Shown here: in pieces, positions 14,956 to 21,378 of the stretch
How positions within the stretch are numbered: position 1 is the stretch's first letter
Layout: each line of letters opens with the position of its first letter
Origin: Collinsella sp. TF05-9AC
GTDB lineage: Bacteria > Actinomycetota > Coriobacteriia > Coriobacteriales > Coriobacteriaceae
Assembly (NCBI RefSeq): GCF_003438495.1
Contig: NZ_QSSH01000033.1
Span: 1 to 21,378, forward strand
DNA: 21,378 nt
Direction: 5' to 3'
Program-made: the position numbers and the translations under genes
Notes under the pieces: generated by a model
What the model was told of the DNA's origin: nothing
Database searches by the model: none
The model's input: only the letters and a program-made list of their open reading frames with translations

Positions 14956-16791
14956 GTGAACGAGGATGACATCATCGGCGTCGTGAGGGAGTACCTCGAG
15001 GACAAGGAGAACTCGTACGCCCTCATGCTTACCGGGGAATGGGGATGCGGGAAAACCTACTTTGTCGAGCACGCACTGACCGAGAAGCTGGAGGAGGATG
15101 AGAGCCGGCATCCCGTCGTGGTGGCGTCCGCCTACGGCGCCAAGGACTTAGCGGAGCTCTGCGGGGCGATTGAGTCTGGTTTCATCTCGAAATACGCCAT
15201 AGGGTGCGCGGCCGGCGGGGAGAGGGGCAGGTGGGATTCACTCGTCGGGTTCGCCAAGGACACGGGAATATCGTTCCTCGGGAAAAAGATCAGGGAGCTG
15301 GAGAAGAAGGCGGGCGTCGATCTCAAGATGGCGCCGCTGAATGCCGTGAACCTCATCATCGGCCCCGAGACCCTCCTCGTCATAGACGACGTGGAGAGGT
15401 GCGACATGGGCATTCGCGAGCTGCTCGGGGCGGTCGACCACCTCGTCGTCGGCTGCAGGAAGAAGGTCCTCCTCGTCTGCAACGAGGATGAGTGGAGGAA
15501 AGGGCTAGGACCGAAGGGGGAGAAGGGGACGACCAGGGAGTACGAGAGCCTCATCGAGAAGACCGTCTGGCGGAAGTGCCGGTTCAGGCCCTCGGTCGGC
15601 TCGGTTGTGGAACGCGTTCTGGGAGGCGTGCTGGGCGGCATCTACCCAGGCGCGCTCGAGGACGCCGTTTCGGCGATTGAAGGAAGCGAATCGCCGAACT
15701 TGCGATCCCTCAGCAAGATGCGCCCCGTGCTGGTCGGGATGAAGGAATCCGGGTTCTTCGCTGAACCCACCGACCCGGAGTCTGCCAGGGCAGTTTTCAA
15801 AGAGGCTTTCGGCTTTGCAGCGGGGGCGGCGAAGGGGATGCGCATCGGGCCTCCGTCAAGCCGGGAGGATTCCATCCTTAGGGGTGGCATTTTCGAGTCG
15901 CGCCGGCTCAAATACGCCGCTCTGGACTTCATCCCCCGCTTTTTCGAGAGGTGTGAGGGGGTCGATTCCAAGCATGTTCGTTCCTGCCTGGAAGATTACC
16001 TTGCGACCTTTCATCCCGACGGGCCGGCCGCGCGGAAAGCTATTGAATGTATCGACGGCATCAGACACGCCACTTTCCGCGATGCCGATGTCCCTGGCAT
16101 GGTGGAGACTATAGTCGCCGGGATTGTCCCCGGGGACGGGAGCCGCGGCTTGTCGTTCGACGTCTATCCCGACGTCCTGCGTGCCGTCAAAGGCATTGCG
16201 GGGGAATTTGCTGACGCCTTTCCCGAAGGGGTCGCGCCGCTCGTCAAGGCGATGGAATCCTCCATTGGACGGGATCCCGAGTCTGCAGTGAGGTCAATCG
16301 GAAAGAATCGAGTCGCATGGCAGGAGATCCCTTTCGACTCGAGCGAAGCGCATGAGATTCCGGCTTTGGAGGAGGTCGACAGGCTGAGGGAGCTCGCCTT
16401 GACGACGCTACGCGAACGGGAGTCGGAGTCTCTTGGCAACGTCCTGAAAAACGCCCCCGACCAATTCGCGACGAAGCTCTATCTGGCTTTCTCGAAATCA
16501 GATGACTGGTCGGAACCCATCCTGTCGCTCATTTCCCTCGACACTTCCCTCCTCGCGAGGGCGATGGAGAAGATGCCTCCCGAAGATATTCGGCTTGTGC
16601 ACAGTGTCCTTTTTCCGGGCGACCACATGAGGTCGTGCACGGCCTCGCTCGAGGGCGAGGACAGGAAGGCCCTCGTAGCTTGGGCCAAGAGGCTCGGATC
16701 GGAGATCGGCAAGGTCGAGACCATGGAGTATTACCAAAGGATCTATTTCGACGCCATATCCAAGAGTCTCGAATGTCTTGCCGATATCTAG
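14956..16791 (+). CDS. KAP-family P-loop NTPase (PifA/QatA-like)
   Basis: 611 residues from the GTG at 14956, chosen for its AAGGAG at 14942-14947 (8-base spacing) and because the KAP fold begins within 20 residues. Upstream in-frame starts at 14869 (ATG), 14902 and 14923 (GTG) are possible. Walker A is TGEWGCGKT (26-34), Walker B LLVIDDVERC (140-149), and LLVCNED (172-178) fits the sensor strand. These are the signatures of KAP ATPases (PF07693). Unlike many KAP proteins, no inserted membrane helices are obvious, so it is probably cytosolic. The remaining ~400 residues are helical and unrecognised. KAP ATPases include PifA, which excludes phage T7, and QatA of the Qat defence system. Its position between two defence-type genes supports that role, but no other Qat-like gene is adjacent. 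Confidence 0.8.
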   Translation: MNEDDIIGVVREYLEDKENSYALMLTGEWGCGKTYFVEHALTEKLEEDESRHPVVVASAYGAKDLAELCGAIESGFISKYAIGCAAGGERGRWDSLVGFAKDTGISFLGKKIRELEKKAGVDLKMAPLNAVNLIIGPETLLVIDDVERCDMGIRELLGAVDHLVVGCRKKVLLVCNEDEWRKGLGPKGEKGTTREYESLIEKTVWRKCRFRPSVGSVVERVLGGVLGGIYPGALEDAVSAIEGSESPNLRSLSKMRPVLVGMKESGFFAEPTDPESARAVFKEAFGFAAGAAKGMRIGPPSSREDSILRGGIFESRRLKYAALDFIPRFFERCEGVDSKHVRSCLEDYLATFHPDGPAARKAIECIDGIRHATFRDADVPGMVETIVAGIVPGDGSRGLSFDVYPDVLRAVKGIAGEFADAFPEGVAPLVKAMESSIGRDPESAVRSIGKNRVAWQEIPFDSSEAHEIPALEEVDRLRELALTTLRERESESLGNVLKNAPDQFATKLYLAFSKSDDWSEPILSLISLDTSLLARAMEKMPPEDIRLVHSVLFPGDHMRSCTASLEGEDRKALVAWAKRLGSEIGKVETMEYYQRIYFDAISKSLECLADI

Positions 16792-16878
16792 GATCCGCAG
16801 CTTTTGCCAAGTTGAAACGTGGCTTAGGATTTGCAGAAGATCTTCTAATGGCAGTCTTACGACAAGGACGAGGATGCC

Positions 16879-16983
16879 CTAATGCCTTGCCCAGGCTCCA
16901 TCCAGCTCCGCCGCGCAGCTCTCGAACACGCACCTAACGGCGGCCATTTCCGACGGGGTCACGCGCCCTCCGCTCGCCTTATC
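16879..16983 (-). pseudogene. C-terminal remnant of an unknown - strand gene
   Basis: About 34 codons ending at a TAG (16881-16879) read DKASGGRVTPSEMAAVR then CVFESCAAELDGAW, with G/C-rich wobble and a balanced composition. Upstream in this frame (right of 16983) the translation turns into Arg/Pro-rich sequence that looks non-coding, so the 5' part appears to be lost. Family unknown. Confidence 0.35.
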
Positions 16984-16994
16984 CGAGGGCCTAT

Positions 16995-17075
16995 GCGGCG
17001 GGGCTTGACTTCGAGGACGTCGTCGACTCGTCCCTCGAGCTTGTAAGGCTTGCTGAGGTAGGCGGACTAGAGTAA
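16995..17075 (+). pseudogene. C-terminal remnant of an unknown + strand gene
   Basis: About 26 codons ending at a TAA (17073-17075) read AAGLDFEDVVDSSLELVRLA then EVGGLE. The acidic, helix-like composition and regular codon use suggest the end of a real protein. The 5' part is missing and the frame to the left is not protein-like. It points away from the - strand remnant next to it. Family unknown. Confidence 0.3.
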
Positions 17076-17116
17076 GAAAAGAGAAATCAAAAGGCGAATT
17101 TATCGCGAGGAGCAAA

Positions 17117-20100
17117 ATGTCCCAAATAAATCAGATCCAAGAAGAGCTAAGGCAGATCGAAGGCGGGCGTTTTCAAACACTAGCAAATCAGTATCTATAT
17201 AGGAGATATTCGCTTAACAACATCATTGAATTAGGATCCCAATGCGGCACGGATAAAACCACGACCGGAGTGCCAGACATGTACTCCGTAGGAGAGAATG
17301 GACACTACCTCTTCGCGGCATACACAACCTCTAATTCCGACATCCGCAATAAGCTGCTAAATGATGCTAAAGACTGCCTCGACAGGAGCAAAACCGGAAT
17401 CAATCCGCAACTCATAGATCGAATCATCCTGTGCCACACATACTTTCGCCTTTCACCTCTGGTACTCGAGGAGGTCCGTGCCATCGATCCACGGATAGAA
17501 ATAATCGGGCCAGAGACAATTGCGAGCGACCTTGATGGAAAATACCCTGCGCTAGCGCATACGGTATTGGGCGTTCCACTCGGAAAGGGATCATTCATCG
17601 CCCCAGACCGCTTCATCGAGCGAAGCCTGAACGACCGTTTCTCAACCGACCTGTCGAAGCTCCTCATGCACAGGGATTCCGAGTTTTCAGTCATCGTCGA
17701 ATCGATAGAGCAAAACAAGGCAGTGGTGATTCAGGGGCAGTCTGGATCGGGGAAAACCAAGATCGCCCTCGACGCATGCCTCTCATTCAGCAAACGGCAT
17801 CACTGGGATCTTCTTATCTTGGACTCTAGGTATTCATCGCATCTCGACGATGATATCGAGCTGATTTTGTCGGAGTCGGAAAACATTATCCTTCTAGTCG
17901 ATGATGCAAACGGCAACCTGTCACTTGAGCACTTGCTGGGAATCTGTTTGGAAAACAAAAAGCTAAAGATTGTCCTCACCTGCAGGAAGATGCACCGAAG
18001 CGAGTTGACCGCAAAAATCGGCAGTTATCTAAATTTCAGAGAAATAGAGCTGGAGCCTCTAACCGCGGAAAATATAGAAGCGATACTCGAGACCGAATAC
18101 AACATAAAAAACATAGCACTGAGGGAGAGAGTATCGGCAATCGCAAACGGAAACCTGCGCTTGGCTATCATGGCAGCAAGCCCCATAGCAGACGGCAATT
18201 TCGAAGCCATCCAAGAGCCATACGATCTTCTGAACATCTATATGAATTCCGCCTTAGCTGGGTACTCCAGCAGAGAGCAACGTCTCGCAGAGATCCTTGC
18301 AATCTACGACTGCTGCGATCTTATTGAAGGAGACCCTTGTTATGAGGATCTCTTGGGCTTGGGGTACGACGACGCCGAGATTCGGGATTTTGCATCCAGA
18401 TTGAACGACCAGGAAATCGTCACGATCCTTACCTCAGCCGGTGGCGTGCTAGCCATAAGGATGGAAGAGCAGAATCTTCGCGACTTCTTGATATGCCGCC
18501 ACTTCGCAAAAGAAGGGAACGGCAGTTTTGCAGATTTCATTCTGCATACCGCAGAAATGCCGAACGCGCCGTATCTCAAAGCCGCCAAGTCAATGGCTGA
18601 AGTATGCGGAAGTGCGAGCGTGTACGACTATCTTCGAAGGGAATGCGAGAAAGCTTGGGATGAAATAAAGAATCGGGATGAGCGAATTGCCGATCAGTTC
18701 ATAATCACATTCAATCAACTCCTCCCCGTACAGGCGCTCGCCTTTGCCTCAAACCGCATCGAAAGTGCTGCTTGCGCTGACGTATCGGAAGAAATTCTCG
18801 GCATGAATTCGACATCGGACGGATCTATGCCCCTGCATATTTCCGTATCCCTGATGAACTCGAGCGAGTATTCGCAAACAGCCTCCGAGTTGTTCGTGAA
18901 GTGTGTAGAAAGAGGCACAGAGCGGGCGGCCGAGTACAACTGGGCATGCGGGCAAGACGGCGCTTTCGCTTACGATTTCGATCGTACGGGATTCGATTTG
19001 GAAAACAGCAAACTCGATGCCCTCGCTCAAAAATATCAACAATCGCATTCCCGCAATGTTGCAGCATGTCTGATCGTCTTGACGAGTTCATACCTCTCTT
19101 CAAGGGTCCAGCGCGTTCGGCAAAACGGCATAACGTACACATACAACACCCTGATCTTTAATTTCACATCAGAGCTGGCCGAGCTCCACGCCCATTGCTT
19201 CCGGGCGCTCTCCGTTCTAGTCGAAACCGAATTCAGCAGGCAAGTTAGATCCACCTTTCGGCAGCACTTCTCGTTCTATGGCAAAGAACCTGAAGCGGAG
19301 CATGCAGAAAACATGCATTCGGTGCTCTCGATGATCGAAGATCTATTCCCCAAATATATAAGCGAAGACTCGACAATCGATCTCTCATGCAGCTTAAGCA
19401 TCAACCAGATTTACGAAACATGCGCGCAGAATCCCCCTCTGAGCCTCGATGGGTTCCGCCAGAGCACATTCGACGCACTTGGCCTGGAGAACTCCGAGTC
19501 TCTCGTAGAGAAAGAACCGAGGATATCCGCGGAAGAGTTACCGCTAGAACGACTGACCGAAGCCCTGGGAAAGCTAGCCGAAGATTATGAGATTTCCGAT
19601 AAAGAGTGGGAGTCGGGCAGGGCTATCGGAAAAGTCCTTCTGGAAATCGCCAAAAGGACCCCAGATACTGCCTCAAGCATAATCGCACGCAATATCGCTT
19701 CGTCGCCCTCGACGATCCCCGTCCCGTACGAAGCACTTGACCATCTTGCTGAAACCATCGGCAGGAAGGTCCTTAGAAACGAGCTGGGCGCGGTGATCGA
19801 CGTGAGTGACCATCCGGCCCTGTTTGACTATCTTGATTTGCTAGCAATAAAGAACGGGCCCGACAAGGAGGAGCTCGACGAGATCCTCGCAAGACTCGAT
19901 GACGGCAGAACGCATCTCTGCTTGGAAGATTTGGAGATAGTCGAGCCAAAGCATCCTGGCTATATCCTCAAATATGCTTCTAGGTTTTCCGAACGCACTC
20001 ACAATGATGGGGTTTGGCGGTTTTTCGGCAACTGCGGAGACGAAAAGCGCGTCTCCGCTCTAGATTCGTACTTCGGATCCAATCCCTTACCGGCTATCAA

Positions 20101-20773
20101 CCTGTATTTTCTCGCACTTGAAGGACGCCCTTCTTTCGACTATAACCTCGCTTTCCTACGCTGCCTTTTACGCCTTGACAGTTCAATGATTGACCGTTTT
20201 TTGGAATACGCTGCCAGCCTCGACTACCGACAAAGGCACGATCTCCTGCGAAGAATCAGCTCGTTTTGGACCGTCCAGGACAATCGTGCTTGGAATCTGC
20301 TGAAAGCATTGATCGATGAAGTGCTGAGCGAACCACTCGGTAGGTTTGAAATAGCCGCTTTGTTTCCCGTTCGTGACGCAAATGCGCTCTCGAGCGATAT
20401 TTTTTGGGAGCGCCTGGATTATATCATCCGCGAAAGGATCGCCGACGCAAATAGTCTCGATAGAATTAGCTGGGCCTTGTCCGATTGCAATGACGAGGCG
20501 AGGGTCAGGGCTATCACCCTCATTCTGTCGCTCGATAAAGACGGGATATCGATCAACGATTTGGATCTCCGTCGATCTTCAATGAGCGGGTCTCCAGAAA
20601 AAGGCTTTATTCCAGCAAAGCTCAAGGAGATTGAGGCGATTGAATCGATTGCTGCTCAGCTGCCCGCAGGTGTTGAATATTTAAAACACAGAGAATGGCT
20701 GTTAAAAGTGAGGTCTTCAATTGAAAGAGACATCGAAGACGAAAAGTGGAGGCTATTCCACGGCAGGCAGTAA
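17117..20773 (+). CDS. Large STAND NTPase with restriction-endonuclease-like N-terminus (Avs-like candidate)
   Basis: 1218 residues from the ATG at 17117, preceded by GAGGAG at 17107-17112. Residues ~15-110 resemble a PD-(D/E)xK fold (GTDKTTTGVPDMY, then HYLFAAYTT). The PD is D54, but the residue expected to be acidic before YTT is A68. Residues ~160-420 form a STAND ATPase: Walker A QGQSGSGKT (206-214), Walker B IILLVDDA (257-264), sensor IVLTCR (285-290), a winged-helix-like segment with NGNLRLAIMAA. The remaining ~800 residues are helical with no obvious short repeat and would be the sensor. By analogy with Avs proteins, a phage protein would bind the C-terminus, trigger oligomerisation and activate the N-terminal effector. 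No membrane segments. A/T-ending codons are common, unlike KAP, suggesting transfer. The exact subfamily is unknown. Confidence 0.8.
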   Translation: MSQINQIQEELRQIEGGRFQTLANQYLYRRYSLNNIIELGSQCGTDKTTTGVPDMYSVGENGHYLFAAYTTSNSDIRNKLLNDAKDCLDRSKTGINPQLIDRIILCHTYFRLSPLVLEEVRAIDPRIEIIGPETIASDLDGKYPALAHTVLGVPLGKGSFIAPDRFIERSLNDRFSTDLSKLLMHRDSEFSVIVESIEQNKAVVIQGQSGSGKTKIALDACLSFSKRHHWDLLILDSRYSSHLDDDIELILSESENIILLVDDANGNLSLEHLLGICLENKKLKIVLTCRKMHRSELTAKIGSYLNFREIELEPLTAENIEAILETEYNIKNIALRERVSAIANGNLRLAIMAASPIADGNFEAIQEPYDLLNIYMNSALAGYSSREQRLAEILAIYDCCDLIEGDPCYEDLLGLGYDDAEIRDFASRLNDQEIVTILTSAGGVLAIRMEEQNLRDFLICRHFAKEGNGSFADFILHTAEMPNAPYLKAAKSMAEVCGSASVYDYLRRECEKAWDEIKNRDERIADQFIITFNQLLPVQALAFASNRIESAACADVSEEILGMNSTSDGSMPLHISVSLMNSSEYSQTASELFVKCVERGTERAAEYNWACGQDGAFAYDFDRTGFDLENSKLDALAQKYQQSHSRNVAACLIVLTSSYLSSRVQRVRQNGITYTYNTLIFNFTSELAELHAHCFRALSVLVETEFSRQVRSTFRQHFSFYGKEPEAEHAENMHSVLSMIEDLFPKYISEDSTIDLSCSLSINQIYETCAQNPPLSLDGFRQSTFDALGLENSESLVEKEPRISAEELPLERLTEALGKLAEDYEISDKEWESGRAIGKVLLEIAKRTPDTASSIIARNIASSPSTIPVPYEALDHLAETIGRKVLRNELGAVIDVSDHPALFDYLDLLAIKNGPDKEELDEILARLDDGRTHLCLEDLEIVEPKHPGYILKYASRFSERTHNDGVWRFFGNCGDEKRVSALDSYFGSNPLPAINLYFLALEGRPSFDYNLAFLRCLLRLDSSMIDRFLEYAASLDYRQRHDLLRRISSFWTVQDNRAWNLLKALIDEVLSEPLGRFEIAALFPVRDANALSSDIFWERLDYIIRERIADANSLDRISWALSDCNDEARVRAITLILSLDKDGISINDLDLRRSSMSGSPEKGFIPAKLKEIEAIESIAAQLPAGVEYLKHREWLLKVRSSIERDIEDEKWRLFHGRQ

Positions 20774-20818
20774 TCGACTTTAACACCTAGAATTAGGAAA
20801 AGCCTCGGGGGCTCCTGC
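20774..20818. other. Short 3' flank of the STAND gene, no clear terminator
   Basis: Contains a weak stem (AGG..AGCC / GGCTCCT around 20800-20817) with bulged A residues and no T-run, so an intrinsic terminator is not supported. Confidence 0.3.
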
Positions 20819-20958
20819 CTAGCCCTTCGACCTGCACTGCGTGCAGAAGACAGTCGAGGACGAACCGTGGTGCAGCTCCATGAGCTCGAGCTGCATCGCC
20901 CTGATCAGGTCGTCGAGCTTGTTCAGCAGCCACTCGTCGATGTTTGTGTCAACGGCCA
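20819..20958 (-). pseudogene. C-terminal remnant of an unknown - strand gene
   Basis: About 46 codons ending at a TAG read TNIDEWLLNKLDDLIRAMQL, ELMELHHGSSS, then TVFCTQCRSKG. Codons end mostly in C or G and the helix plus Cys-x-x-Cys tail look natural. An ATG at 21019 keeps the frame open, but its first ~20 residues are the antisense of the neighbouring + strand piece, so I consider the start lost. Not recognised. Confidence 0.4.
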
Positions 20959-20974
20959 GCTGAATACTGTTCAG

Positions 20975-21217
20975 TTTTACGCTACCACTGACAGCGAGGC
21001 CGAAGTGGCTCGTTGCCATTTCGAAGCCGCGCGCGCGGCGCGGAAGGGCGGCGTGGACCCCGAGTCCACTGCCTGCAAGCTCGACAAGATGATTTGGTTG
21101 CTCTGCACAGGCGACTTCTACCGCGAAGGGGGTCTAAAGCTCTTTTCAACCAATGCACTTGTTGAATCGAACCTGAGCGCCTATTCGGGGGATGGTGTTA
21201 GCGCCGGGCGATTTTAG
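20975..21217 (+). pseudogene. C-terminal remnant of an unknown + strand gene
   Basis: About 80 codons read FYATTDSEAEVARCHFEAAR, then KGGVDPEST, KLDKMIWLLCTGDFY and a tail ending SGDGVSAGRF. The central part has a natural composition and an amphipathic helix followed by a hydrophobic core. Left of 20975 the same frame is antisense to the - strand remnant, so the 5' end seems deleted. The last ~20 residues may be altered by whatever joined the sequence at about 21200. Not recognised. Confidence 0.4.
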
Positions 21218-21226
21218 CCGCTAATA

Positions 21227-21268
21227 GTCAAACTATTTTGACCAATCCCGGTCACCGAATAATGGCCA
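21227..21268. repeat. Two diverged 18-bp direct repeats, 24-bp period, with an embedded inverted repeat
   Basis: The copies at 21227-21244 and 21251-21268 both begin GTCA and end TG(A/G)CCA and agree at 11 of 18 bases by my alignment. The first also holds a perfect inverted repeat, GTCAAA-CTAT-TTTGAC (21227-21242). Tandem diverged repeats just before an ORF resemble the multiple terminal repeats of IS21-family elements. A regulator binding site is the alternative. Confidence 0.4.
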
Positions 21269-21332
21269 CCGTGCCTCCCCGCCGCCACTACGCTGGTGGT
21301 GCCAACACGCCGGCGTCAGGAGGACCATTGAG

Positions 21333-21378
21333 GTGAACGAGAGACACGATGACCTACAGGAGATTATAGACGCGGCGC
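21333..21378 (+). CDS. Start of an unknown ORF running off the window
   Basis: A GTG at 21333 has AGGAGG at 21318-21323 with 9 bases of spacing and opens a frame of 15 codons (NERHDDLQEIIDAA after the start) up to the window edge. The strong ribosome site argues that it is real. Too little is visible to name it. The repeats upstream make a transposase such as IstA one possibility. Confidence 0.45.
   Translation, partial: MNERHDDLQEIIDAA

Larger units (their letters stand above)
16792..17116. other. Spacer of fragmented coding-like pieces
   Basis: No intact gene. It contains a - strand gene tail (16879-16983), a + strand gene tail (16995-17075) and, just before the next gene, an A-rich leader. 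An ATG at 16773 opens a + frame of about 54 codons (FAKLKRGLGFAEDLLMAVL near its start) that overlaps the KAP 3' end. Its later part loses protein-like character. I could not find a convincing promoter or terminator. Confidence 0.45.

Noticed and set aside
1..21378. CRISPR array or rRNA genes
   Set aside because: No regularly spaced identical repeats and no rRNA-like conserved segments were seen.

Overview
The window looks like a chromosomal segment of a high-GC Gram-positive gut bacterium, most likely a Coriobacteriia member such as Collinsella. This is an inference from an RmlC-RmlD fusion with an extreme G/C wobble preference, a secreted Ig-like/transglutaminase/ricin protein of a kind common in that class, GTG and TTG starts, and strong Shine-Dalgarno sites. 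No rRNA or tRNA gene is visible to confirm it.

Region 1 (1-10521, all + strand) is the distal part of a cell-surface polysaccharide operon. In order it holds: the 3' part of a dTDP-rhamnose epimerase/reductase fusion; two GT2 glycosyltransferases; an EpsG/Wzy-like polymerase; a third GT2; a polysaccharide pyruvyl transferase; a Wzx-type flippase; an FrhB-like iron-sulfur protein; and a GT14 core-2/I-branching type glycosyltransferase. Genes overlap or lie within tens of bases, so they are probably co-transcribed from a promoter left of the window. Together they would make an activated rhamnose precursor, assemble and decorate a lipid-linked repeat (probably pyruvylated), flip it and polymerise it. 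Base composition changes abruptly after the rhamnose gene, as expected for an exchangeable cassette.

Region 2 (10518-12440, - strand) is a secreted protein with a signal peptide, an MBG-like repeat, a transglutaminase-like domain and a ricin-type lectin segment. Its stop codon overlaps that of the last polysaccharide gene, and its lectin domain looks cut short. A roughly 700-base gap with a strongly G+T-rich patch and one possible 43-residue ORF follows.

Region 3 (about 13018-20773, + strand) is a defence-type island. It contains a GmrSD-like DUF262/DUF1524 nuclease gene broken by a single-base frameshift in an A-run, a KAP-family P-loop ATPase, and a 1218-residue STAND NTPase with a restriction-endonuclease-like N-terminus. 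Between these lie short coding-like gene tails (14789-14893, 16879-16983, 16995-17075, 20819-20958, 20975-21217) that look like remnants of genes lost through repeated replacement.

The last 160 bases carry two diverged 18-bp direct repeats and the start of a new + strand ORF. This may be the left end of an IS21-like element, but that is tentative.
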